Shown here: piece by piece, positions 1-7,114 of the stretch | How positions within the stretch are numbered: position 1 is the first letter of the stretch | How the letters are laid out: the number at the start of each line of letters is the position of its first letter | Assembly (NCBI GenBank): GCA_934700335.1 | Contig: CAKUXM010000001.1 | Span: forward strand, 203,769-267,768 | DNA: 64,000 nucleotides | Source of the DNA: an uncultured Candidatus Melainabacteria bacterium | GTDB lineage: Bacteria > Cyanobacteriota > Vampirovibrionia > Gastranaerophilales > Gastranaerophilaceae | Direction: 5' to 3' | The notes under the pieces: generated by a model | Databases searched by the model: none | Told to the model about the DNA's origin: nothing | Seen by the model: only the letters and a program-made list of their open reading frames with translations | Position numbers and translations under genes: made by a program

Positions 1-166
1 TTGCCGGATAAGTTGTAAAAGCTTTTGTAAGCTTGTCGGCACCGATTTCAAGTCTAGTTTTTAAATTATTTTCTAATAAAGTATCTTTTTGATACTTCAA
101 CTTTTGAGGTTTTTGTTCCGACCCCTTAAAAGCTGTAATTTGCGATTGTATTGGACTAATGTTCAT
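1..166 (-). CDS. Partial tagged protein (N-terminus only)
   Basis: Only the first 55 codons lie in the window; the gene continues past base 1. It starts at an ATG whose A is base 166, with a GGAG ribosome site just upstream and a TATAAT further up on the minus strand. The protein begins MNISPIQ and reaches AFKG at residues 12-15, then becomes hydrophilic and lysine-rich with no signal peptide. The same start (M-[KN]-[IV]-S-[PA]) followed by an FKG/SFG motif occurs in three other proteins of this window. Function cannot be told from this fragment. Confidence 0.75.
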   Translation of the reverse strand, partial: MNISPIQSQITAFKGSEQKPQKLKYQKDTLLENNLKTRLEIGADKLTKAFTTYPA

Positions 167-277
167 GAATTCTCCACACACTTTATTATACATACTTAAA
201 GCTCGTGAACATCATGATTTGCTATTATAACAACCATGCTTTTACATTTTTTTACAATTAATTTTACGACTAAAAGA

Positions 278-308
278 AACGGGGGCGAAGCTAAGCTTCG
301 CCCCCGTT
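278..308 (-). terminator. Intrinsic terminator, GGCGA-type stem
   Basis: A 15-bp perfect inverted repeat with core GGGGGCGAAGC and almost no loop lies just past the stop of the cupin gene. It probably ends that minus-strand transcript. It belongs to the family of GGCGA/TCGCC-core terminators seen throughout the window. Confidence 0.7.
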
Positions 309-314
309 TGAGGC

Positions 315-620
315 TTACACTTTTATCAAAATAAACTTACTTTCTTTGATACCCAAAACTTTATGTTGAACATCTTTTTTAAACATCAACATTTCGCCTT
401 TTTCCACAACAAATTGTTGCGCATCAAAATGAAGTTCAATCTTGCCGTCAACAACATACACCGCTGCATTTTCTTTTGATGTATGTGTATCAATAATTTC
501 GTCTTTACCAATAGCGACAAGCATTAACGAGCTTTCCCCATTCTCCATTAAAGATTTTTTATTAAATTTTTGACCGTCTAAATCAATTGCTTTTTCAACA
601 TCAAATACGTTATAAAACAT
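315..620 (-). CDS. Small cupin-domain protein
   Basis: This 101-residue protein is a single-domain cupin by its pattern: a glycine-rich turn (VVDGKIELHF), a glutamate-glycine pair before MLMF, and a conserved late histidine (DVQHKV). An earlier IDTHTSKENAAVYVV segment fits the first cupin motif in reduced form (H, then E). Such proteins bind a metal or a small ligand; the substrate cannot be told. An AAGGAGAT ribosome site precedes the ATG. It is a single gene with a terminator at 278-308. No signal peptide is present, so it is expected in the cytoplasm. Confidence 0.8.
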   Translation of the reverse strand: MFYNVFDVEKAIDLDGQKFNKKSLMENGESSLMLVAIGKDEIIDTHTSKENAAVYVVDGKIELHFDAQQFVVEKGEMLMFKKDVQHKVLGIKESKFILIKV

Positions 621-705
621 TTGTATCTCCTTTTTAACTTACCTACAAGTAAATTATCAAGGAGATAGAAAAATTTGATATTACCTAACTTTACAAATAT
701 CTAGG

Positions 706-1764
706 TTATTTTTGTAATGCTTTTGCATCAGCAACTTTTAAAGCAAAATAAGGTTTGTTTTTATCTTGTAAAAAGATTACATATTGACCTGTTAAGTAGA
801 AATATCTAGATTTTTGAGGTGGTTCTAGAGAAACTCTCATCATTTCAATACCCGCTTCTGATTTAAGTTTTACACCTACGTTATCCATTTTGAATTCTAC
901 TGTTTCTATTGCTTTTGCAATTACTAAATCACTATTTTTAATAGCTTTATTACAAAGTTCGCCAAATAAAGTTTCAGTTTTAAAATCTAAATTTGGAATT
1001 TTAAGTTCATCATTTTTTGTAAATTCTCTATTTGTTTTTGATACATTGGCTTTTTTATTCATATCTGCATAATATTCAGAGAAAGTCTTGTTATCATTAG
1101 TTCTATATAAATAAACAACGTCATTTTGCTTAGTTTTTAAAGATACAGCAAAATCGTTCATATCGTTATAGAAAAGAACATTTACGATATCTCTTGCGCT
1201 TGTTTTGCTAGATTTTAAAATACCAAAATATTCAACATCACCTTCGCTACCTTTAAAAGCCTCTGGTTTTAATTTATTTAAAGCTTTTGCGTATTCAAAA
1301 TCTTTCTTTAACATTGCATATAAGATATAATGCCCATCTTCTGGAGTCCAATCAAAATTGTCTAAAATATCACTTTTTTCATTAAATTTATCTTTGATAC
1401 CTTTTTCAATTTCTTTTTTCAATTTTTTAGAGGCTAAACCCCATTTTTTGTAATAAGCATCTTCTGAAATATTTTCTGCCTTGAAAGATTGTTTATTCAA
1501 GTCTTCAGCCATTTGAGATTTGCCATTAACAAATTCAATTGGTTGTTTTAACAATTCGTCCATTAAATCGTTCCAAACAAGTTGGAAAGTACCAACCCAA
1601 ACTTGGTTGCTTGAAGTTGATTTACTGTCCATAGTTGCTAAAACATCTAAATTTTTAACAACATTTGTAGAAACGCTAGGAGTTTTTCTTCTATGACAAG
1701 CGCATGTTGAAAGCCCACTCATAAAGAATAAAACCGCTAAAAATAAAATACATAGTTTTTTCAT
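706..1764 (-). CDS. Secreted or lipoprotein of unknown function
   Basis: This 352-residue protein starts with a hydrophobic signal segment (residues 2-20) followed by TCACHRR. The cysteines at 21 and 23 allow a lipoprotein reading, but the lipobox is poor (Ser-Thr-Cys). The mature part is mainly charged and helical to about residue 170, then strand-rich. The last 30 residues (YFYLTGQYVIFLQDKNKPYF) faintly resemble the end of a serpin, but there is no convincing serpin body, so I leave it unnamed. It stands alone between two other short transcription units. Confidence 0.75.
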   Translation of the reverse strand: MKKLCILFLAVLFFMSGLSTCACHRRKTPSVSTNVVKNLDVLATMDSKSTSSNQVWVGTFQLVWNDLMDELLKQPIEFVNGKSQMAEDLNKQSFKAENISEDAYYKKWGLASKKLKKEIEKGIKDKFNEKSDILDNFDWTPEDGHYILYAMLKKDFEYAKALNKLKPEAFKGSEGDVEYFGILKSSKTSARDIVNVLFYNDMNDFAVSLKTKQNDVVYLYRTNDNKTFSEYYADMNKKANVSKTNREFTKNDELKIPNLDFKTETLFGELCNKAIKNSDLVIAKAIETVEFKMDNVGVKLKSEAGIEMMRVSLEPPQKSRYFYLTGQYVIFLQDKNKPYFALKVADAKALQK

Positions 1765-1819
1765 AATGTAATTCCTTTTTAATAATAACTTTACCTTTTA
1801 GACATTATGGCATAAAATG

Positions 1820-1828
1820 TGATAAAAT
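1820..1828 (+). promoter_or_regulatory. Extended -10 promoter (TGATAAAAT)
   Basis: TGATAAAAT lies 18 bases before the ATG of the small secreted protein at 1847. The TG dinucleotide one base before TAAAAT is the extended -10 signature. No clear -35 box is seen. The same nonamer occurs before rsmI and ung. Confidence 0.5.
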
Positions 1829-1846
1829 AAAATAAAGGAGAAATTT

Positions 1847-2131
1847 ATGAAAAAGATTTTAACTATCACTTTATTAATAGCAATGACAAGCTTTTCAATT
1901 CCAGCCTTTGCCGGCACACATGGTAAAGACGGAAAAATTTCACCACGTAGTGTTGGTGCATGTGCATGCTCGTTATTAGTTTGGCCAGGTATTGGACAGG
2001 CAATCAACGAACAATCTGTGGAAAAAGATGTAACTCATGCAATCTTAGGTTTGACAGGTATTTTTAGATTTTGGTCAGCATACGATGCTTTGATTGACCG
2101 TCAAGGTGGAGTTTGGCACCATAGAATTTAG
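1847..2131 (+). CDS. Small secreted protein, unknown function
   Basis: The 94-residue product has a clear signal peptide: MKK, a hydrophobic core, and a likely cut after AFA at residue 22. The mature part contains ACACSLLVWPGIGQAIN, a short hydrophobic stretch rich in Gly and Cys, and ends in a tryptophan- and histidine-bearing tail (GGVWHHRI). AAAGGAG ribosome site and extended -10 box precede it, and a strong terminator follows. I do not recognise a family; a small envelope protein is the plain reading. Confidence 0.7.
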   Translation: MKKILTITLLIAMTSFSIPAFAGTHGKDGKISPRSVGACACSLLVWPGIGQAINEQSVEKDVTHAILGLTGIFRFWSAYDALIDRQGGVWHHRI

Positions 2132-2156
2132 TTAAATCTAGTTATTTATATGTTTT

Positions 2157-2195
2157 AAGGGGCGAATTTGCATATGCAAATTCGCCCCTTAATTT
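2157..2195 (+). terminator. Intrinsic terminator, perfect palindrome
   Basis: A 34-base perfect palindrome (core GGGGCGAATTTG) follows the small secreted gene, with a short, T-poor tail. It carries the GGCGA/TCGCC core shared by many terminators here. Confidence 0.65.
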
Positions 2196-2257
2196 ACCCT
2201 TTCTTTAACACATTCCTTAACATTTTCATAACAATTGCACCAAAAAGTTAAGACTTT

Positions 2258-2277
2258 GTTAATTATACGGAATTAAC
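2258..2277. promoter_or_regulatory. Inverted repeat upstream of hsp20
   Basis: GTTAATT and AATTAAC are separated by six bases, about 60 bases before the hsp20 start. This is the right size for an operator, but it is not the CIRCE element and no regulator is seen nearby. Weak evidence in AT-rich DNA. Confidence 0.25.
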
Positions 2278-2337
2278 AAAAAAAAGAGTTATAACAATAG
2301 TGTAAGAAGTAAAGAGAAAAGAATTGGAGGTATAAAA

Positions 2338-2781
2338 ATGAGATTTAATGTTATTGAAAGAGAACCGGATTATTGTTTCACAAATATGCGTAACAACTTA
2401 GAAAACTTATTGAACGCCGTAATGGTAGGCGATGCTACTGATTCTGAAAACCGATTTTTCCAACCATTGTCAGAAGTTAGAGAAAATGAAAAAGAATACA
2501 AAGTTTCTGTTCAACTTCCCGGTATCAAAAAAGAAGATATCAACATTGAATTGGATAATAACAGTTTAACAATTTCTGCAGAAAGCAAATTTGAAGAAAT
2601 GAAAGACAATGAAAACATGCACTATTCACAATTCTCATATGGTAAATACCATAGAACTTTTGAATTTGCTAAAGACGTAGATGCAGAACATTCTAACTGC
2701 GAATACAAAGACGGTATTTTACAAATCACATTAAAGAAAATGGCTGAAAAAAAAGAAACAAAAACACTAAAAATTCAATAA
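2338..2781 (+). CDS. Small heat shock protein Hsp20
   Basis: This 147-residue protein is a small alpha-crystallin-type chaperone that binds unfolding proteins in the cytoplasm and keeps them soluble. The alpha-crystallin domain spans about residues 40-140: it opens with the pleated strand around PLSEVRENEKEYKVSVQLPG and ends with the conserved DGILQITLKK. Length is normal for the family. The C-terminal IXI-type motif that drives oligomer assembly is reduced to TLKIQ. The gene has a strong GGAGG ribosome site, stands alone and is followed by a terminator. Heat regulation is likely from the family, but no CIRCE or ROSE-like element is obvious. Confidence 0.93.
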   Translation: MRFNVIEREPDYCFTNMRNNLENLLNAVMVGDATDSENRFFQPLSEVRENEKEYKVSVQLPGIKKEDINIELDNNSLTISAESKFEEMKDNENMHYSQFSYGKYHRTFEFAKDVDAEHSNCEYKDGILQITLKKMAEKKETKTLKIQ

Positions 2782-2803
2782 TGTGAGTGGTAAGTAAATT
2801 ACT

Positions 2804-2845
2804 AAGAGGGCGATTTCGTAAAACGAAATCGCCCTCTTTTTTTAT
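2804..2845. terminator. Bidirectional terminator between hsp20 and MFS gene
   Basis: A 16-bp stem (AAGAGGGCGATTTCGT, loop AAA) is followed by a T7 run on the plus strand. It sits between convergent genes and can serve hsp20 directly. GGCGA/TCGCC core. Confidence 0.8.
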
Positions 2846-2856
2846 TAATAATTAAA

Positions 2857-4038
2857 CTAACCTTTTTTAGGTAAAGTCTTCACACCAATTAGACCGATAT
2901 AACCGAAAGAGATAAGACCTACGATTATTAAAGCTACCGGTAAAGAAGTTAATTTATCTAAGAACCCGATAATTGGAGCTGTTACAGCACCACCGACGAT
3001 TGTTGTACAAAGAATACCAGCAACAGCGCCTTCTTCTTTTTTATCAAATGAGTTTACACATAAAGAGAAGATACTTGGAAACATAATTGATAAAAAGAAA
3101 CCAACTAAAATAAAGCAAGCTGCAGAAACCATTTTATCTGGAACAACAACTGCAAAAACTAAGGCAACAAAAGCACCGATTGCATATAATAAAAGAGCTT
3201 TTGAAGTATTCAAGTAATTCAAAAGAATACCACCCGTAAAACGGCCTACCGCCAAAAACCCCCAGTATAAACCAACAACCATAGCTGCTGAACTTTTTAA
3301 CATTTCAAATTTATCAACCAAGAAAGTTGAAATCCAAGTTGCAACACCAACTTCTATACCAACATAAACAAATATACCCATTGCAAACATAATCATCAAA
3401 GGGTTTTTTACAAGATTAAGATAATCTTTTGCAGAAGGTTTTTCGCCATGTTTTTCGTGAACTTCCGGAATATTTGTTAAGAATACCCAAACTGCAACTA
3501 TCATTGCCAATACTGAAAATACGTAATAAATTGATTGCCAGTGGAAACCTAAGTTTCTGATTAAGAAACCGATTAAGAAACCACCGCCTAATCCACCAAC
3601 ACCAACAAAAATTTGTGTCAATGTTAGATTTCTAGAATATTTTGTTTCATCTTCATCAATACCTTTTACTAATAAGTTTGAAACCATTTGTAAAGTAGTA
3701 ACACCAATACCAATAATAAATAGTGAAAATAACCCCACGATATATTCTGGAATAATAGCAAAAAGTATTGAACCTAAGAATACTAAACCAATACCAAATA
3801 AAAACATTTTTTTATTACCAAACTTATCTAATAAAATACCCTGAGGAAAACTTGTTAAACCATAAGCCATGAAAAATACAGAGCCTAAGAAAGTTAACAC
3901 CATGCTACTAAGATGGAATGAATCTTTCCAGTATGGTAATAAAACACCAGGAATATTTGTAATCAAGGAAAATGTAAAATAGTTTAAGCATAACAATGCT
4001 AAAAGTGGAATGTTTGTTTTTCTTTTTGTTTCTTGCAT
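2857..4038 (-). CDS. MFS transporter, FucP/FHS-like
   Basis: The 393-residue protein has about twelve hydrophobic helices and the MFS loop signature between helices 2 and 3 (GILLDKFGNKKMFL, the DRxGRR equivalent). A repeat of this pattern, GLYWGFLAVGRFTGG, begins the second half, as in fucose or glucose/galactose permeases of the FHS group. It should sit in the inner membrane and import a small solute, probably a sugar, by proton symport; the substrate is inference. It is monocistronic, and no sugar-catabolic gene is adjacent. Confidence 0.85.
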   Translation of the reverse strand: MQETKRKTNIPLLALLCLNYFTFSLITNIPGVLLPYWKDSFHLSSMVLTFLGSVFFMAYGLTSFPQGILLDKFGNKKMFLFGIGLVFLGSILFAIIPEYIVGLFSLFIIGIGVTTLQMVSNLLVKGIDEDETKYSRNLTLTQIFVGVGGLGGGFLIGFLIRNLGFHWQSIYYVFSVLAMIVAVWVFLTNIPEVHEKHGEKPSAKDYLNLVKNPLMIMFAMGIFVYVGIEVGVATWISTFLVDKFEMLKSSAAMVVGLYWGFLAVGRFTGGILLNYLNTSKALLLYAIGAFVALVFAVVVPDKMVSAACFILVGFFLSIMFPSIFSLCVNSFDKKEEGAVAGILCTTIVGGAVTAPIIGFLDKLTSLPVALIIVGLISFGYIGLIGVKTLPKKG

Positions 4039-4178
4039 TTGGGTATCTCTTTTCTTTTAAAATTTATAAAACTATTCTACAATTTTAACAGAAAAATAAA
4101 GTTTAAAAAATAAAAAATAATTACGTTAAGAATTGTAATATTTCATGCTCAAATATAGCAAATTTATAGCTTTTAGGT

Positions 4179-4187
4179 TGTTATAAT
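4179..4187 (+). promoter_or_regulatory. Extended -10 promoter (TGTTATAAT)
   Basis: A perfect TATAAT with an upstream TG lies 45 bases before the phosphoesterase start. No -35 match is seen at the usual distance, as at other extended -10 sites here. Confidence 0.5.
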
Positions 4188-4231
4188 ATATATAAGTAGG
4201 TGTGGTAAATTTTTAGTGTGGGGTCAAGGTT

Positions 4232-6016
4232 TTGAAAATTTCTCCTTTCAATCATTTCAATCCAAGAAATAATGTATCGTTTGGCGAAGCTAGAGTTAAC
4301 ATTCTAGCTATGTCAGATAGTCATGGTCAAATTGAATCATTGCCAGCAGCTTTTGATGCTATCGAATACAAAAAAGCTGAAATTTTTGATGCTCCAAAAG
4401 TAGCAACAGCAGACAAACCTCAAATGCCTAAAAATTATATAAACTTATTCACTCATGCTGGAGATTGGTTTATCAACCCTGCTAAAAAAGGTTTTATTGG
4501 CGATCCAAACGCTACTGCTGCTAGCAACCAAGTTAAATTGATGAACACATTCTTAGATGAAATCAAAAAAGATGTTCCTGATTTAGAAGGTTATTACACA
4601 TTAGGTAATCACTGTATGGACGACGGCGACGAATTAGCTGTTAAAGAATTAACAAAAGCAGACGTTACAACTCTTTTGACTAACGTTAACTTAAAAAATT
4701 CTAAATCTATTACAGATTTAACTCCAGAAGAACAAGAAAAATTCAAAGAACAAGCTATTATTGAAATTCCAGATGATAAAAATCCAAACTTAAAACACAA
4801 AGTTTTAATGTTAGGTATGACAACTCCAAGCGTTGATTTCTATTTACCAGGACAAGTTAAAGGTCTTGATATCGTTGATAGAAACGCTAAAAAAGATGTT
4901 CAATTAACAGAAAAAGATTTTACAAAATCTTATGAAAAATTAAATAAGATTATCGGTGAATTCAAAAACGAAAATCCAAACGGTGCAGTTGTGTTATTAA
5001 GCCACAACGGTAATCCTGTTGCTAATATGATTGTTAAAAACGTACCAAACATTGACGTTATCGTAAACGGTCATGACCACAAAAAAGAAAATCACATCGC
5101 TACAAACCCTACAACAGGCAACCAAACACTAATCACATCATTGTACCAAAACAATAAAAAATTCAGTTCTATCAAATTACACTTTGATGATGACGGTAAA
5201 TTAGATACTATCAACAACAAAGACTTCTACACAGAAGATGTATTGAACGAAAAGAAAGCTAAAGAAGCTACAAACCCAATTGAAGCTACAAAGAAAAAAA
5301 TCAATCCTGTACAAGCTCAATTAGACAAATTACTAGGCGAAGATTTTAAACCAAGCGTATTCGTTTCTGGGCCTACAAACATCGAAGCTTTAAGTACAGA
5401 CGGTATCAGAAACTCAGCTAACTTGTTAGCAAACTTCACATCAGACGTTGTAAAAGAACAATACGAAAAACACGGTGGCGAAGCTGATATCGTAGGGTTA
5501 CAAACAGCAAGTATTAGACAAACTTTACCAGTTAACGGCTGGACAAGCAATATCAAATTATTAAACTTATTCTGTGGTAGAACAGTTGCACTGGGTGCTT
5601 TACAAAAAGCAGACTTAAAAGGTGCAGATATTACAAAATTTGTTATTGAAAACTACGGCGACAACATGAAAAACAGAAGCCGTAACCCATTAGTTCAATA
5701 CTCTGGAATGAGAATTAACAAAGGTCAATTTGATAACTTATTAATGTCTGGCAACGCTACTATGAAAGATTATGCAAATTGCTTAGAAGTTAAAGATAAA
5801 AACGGCGAATACCAAAAACTTGATATGGAAAAAACTTACAAGGTTGCTCTTCCAGAAGAATTATTCGTAGTACCAAACGTTAAAACTTTAATGAATATGA
5901 AAGACAAATTCCAACCAACAGGCTATAATGCAGATGATTTGTTTATGGAATATGTAAAAGATAACGATTACAAAATTTCAATGGATAAATCAGCAGACGT
6001 AAGAGTTGTTGAATAA
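4232..6016 (+). CDS. 5'-nucleotidase-like metallophosphoesterase with N-terminal SFG tag
   Basis: This 594-residue protein has the two-domain layout of 5'-nucleotidase / 2',3'-cyclic phosphodiesterase enzymes. The metal-binding motifs appear in order: SDSHG near residue 28, a GD site (HAGDW), GNHCMD, LLSHNG and NGHDH. A 5'-nucleotidase C-terminal domain follows from about residue 375. The start is TTG at 4232: a stop sits just upstream in frame, and this start gives MKISPFN, matching the tagged proteins elsewhere in the window, with VSFG at residues 15-18. There is no Sec signal although relatives are usually exported. It would release phosphate from nucleotides or similar esters. Single gene with its own promoter. 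Confidence 0.88.
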   Translation: MKISPFNHFNPRNNVSFGEARVNILAMSDSHGQIESLPAAFDAIEYKKAEIFDAPKVATADKPQMPKNYINLFTHAGDWFINPAKKGFIGDPNATAASNQVKLMNTFLDEIKKDVPDLEGYYTLGNHCMDDGDELAVKELTKADVTTLLTNVNLKNSKSITDLTPEEQEKFKEQAIIEIPDDKNPNLKHKVLMLGMTTPSVDFYLPGQVKGLDIVDRNAKKDVQLTEKDFTKSYEKLNKIIGEFKNENPNGAVVLLSHNGNPVANMIVKNVPNIDVIVNGHDHKKENHIATNPTTGNQTLITSLYQNNKKFSSIKLHFDDDGKLDTINNKDFYTEDVLNEKKAKEATNPIEATKKKINPVQAQLDKLLGEDFKPSVFVSGPTNIEALSTDGIRNSANLLANFTSDVVKEQYEKHGGEADIVGLQTASIRQTLPVNGWTSNIKLLNLFCGRTVALGALQKADLKGADITKFVIENYGDNMKNRSRNPLVQYSGMRINKGQFDNLLMSGNATMKDYANCLEVKDKNGEYQKLDMEKTYKVALPEELFVVPNVKTLMNMKDKFQPTGYNADDLFMEYVKDNDYKISMDKSADVRVVE

Positions 6017-6042
6017 TAAAATTAAACATTAAATAACGATGA

Positions 6043-6084
6043 TAAGAGCGAGCGACATTTTGAAAAATGTCGCTCGCTCTTTTT
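6043..6084 (+). terminator. Intrinsic terminator
   Basis: An 18-bp perfect stem (AAGAGCGAGCGACATTTT) with a two-base loop and a T-tail ends the phosphoesterase transcript. Confidence 0.85.
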
Positions 6085-6089
6085 ACAAT

Positions 6090-6129
6090 AAAAAGGCGAA
6101 CTGAGATTTTATCTCAGTTCGCCTTTTTT
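6090..6129 (-). terminator. Terminator for the nitroreductase gene
   Basis: A 16-bp stem (AAAAGGCGAACTGAGA) with a T/A-rich loop lies right after the previous terminator. Read on the minus strand it follows the stop of the nitroreductase gene. GGCGA/TCGCC core. Confidence 0.75.
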
Positions 6130-6141
6130 AAAGTTATAAAT

Positions 6142-7032
6142 TTATGAATAATTCCAAATAAATCTTTTAATGCGTTGCATAATTGAAAAATCTTTTGGTT
6201 TTGGTTTAACAGAAACAATGCTCACTTCATCTGGTTGAGTTGTTCTTGTGTATTTAGTATCAGAAGGGCCAAACAACATTACATAACTCATTTTGTAATG
6301 TTCTGGAATTTCTAAAAGTTCGCTCATTTCTGGGAACATTTTAAAACAATTTGCCGCTAACCCGCACCAAAGAGTTGCTACTCCAAGACTTTGAGCATAA
6401 AGTTCAAAATAGCTTAGAGCGATGATTGGGTCAACATCTTTGCAAGGTGCATCAAGAGGAGTTGAAACAACCAACATGTGAGGTGCGTTTCTGAAGATTA
6501 CATCTTCACCACTTAGGATTGCTTTTGCATAGCGACCAAATTTCTTTTTAACACCGTCAAAAGGTTTTGGAGCTTTTTCAATAAATCTAGTTAATTTGTT
6601 ATTTACATAATCACGATAATCATGCATAACTCGCATATCATCAACGAATGAGAAATGTAGTCGGTGATTATTTACACCTGTAGGAACCCATTTCAACATA
6701 TTTTTTAATTTATTCATTCTTTCTTCATCAAGATTTTCTTGTTTATATTTTCTATAACTTCTTCTTGATTTAATAAGACGTAAAATTTCATCTGAATTAT
6801 AATCTTCATTTACCAATTCAGAGTTTTCAGCTTTTCTCTCATGAATTGATAAAGCGCCAGTTGGACAAATCGCAAAACAGTGTTGGCATTTTATACAACG
6901 AGCTTCGCCTTGTTCAGCCCAGCAAGGGATATTTTCATCTTTATCCATTACAAGACATTTTGCAATGCAATCTCCAATACATTTACCGCATTTAATACAT
7001 TTTTCTTTATCTACTTTTAAATTTTTATACAT
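6142..7032 (-). CDS. Nitroreductase with N-terminal 2[4Fe-4S] ferredoxin domain
   Basis: The 296-residue protein is a natural fusion. Residues 1-65 carry two ferredoxin cysteine clusters (CIKCGKCIGDC and CIKCQHCFAIC). From about residue 85 a nitroreductase domain follows, starting with the typical IKSRRSYRKY flavin-site motif. Such enzymes are FMN proteins of anaerobes that take electrons through their own iron-sulfur clusters to reduce nitro compounds, quinones or unknown substrates. The actual substrate is not predictable. An AAAGGAG site precedes the ATG. It is monocistronic and divergent from the ABC-F gene. Confidence 0.9.
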   Translation of the reverse strand: MYKNLKVDKEKCIKCGKCIGDCIAKCLVMDKDENIPCWAEQGEARCIKCQHCFAICPTGALSIHERKAENSELVNEDYNSDEILRLIKSRRSYRKYKQENLDEERMNKLKNMLKWVPTGVNNHRLHFSFVDDMRVMHDYRDYVNNKLTRFIEKAPKPFDGVKKKFGRYAKAILSGEDVIFRNAPHMLVVSTPLDAPCKDVDPIIALSYFELYAQSLGVATLWCGLAANCFKMFPEMSELLEIPEHYKMSYVMLFGPSDTKYTRTTQPDEVSIVSVKPKPKDFSIMQRIKRFIWNYS

Positions 7033-7096
7033 AAAAATCTCCTTTTCTTTATCATGACGGAAACAAAATTTTTTACAAGTTAAAAAAAATTTTTTA

Positions 7097-7105
7097 TGTT
7101 AAAAT
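7097..7105 (+). promoter_or_regulatory. Extended -10 promoter, near-leaderless start
   Basis: TGTTAAAAT ends nine bases before the ABC-F ATG, so transcription should begin within two or three bases of the start codon. No Shine-Dalgarno sequence is present. Confidence 0.55.
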
Positions 7106-7114
7106 CTATATATT

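Noticed and set aside
706..1764. Serpin
   Set aside because: Only about 25 C-terminal residues look like a serpin end; the body lacks the conserved serpin blocks.
1798..2007. Minus-strand open frame over the small secreted protein
   Set aside because: The plus-strand gene has a signal peptide, ribosome site and promoter; this frame has none and only mirrors it.
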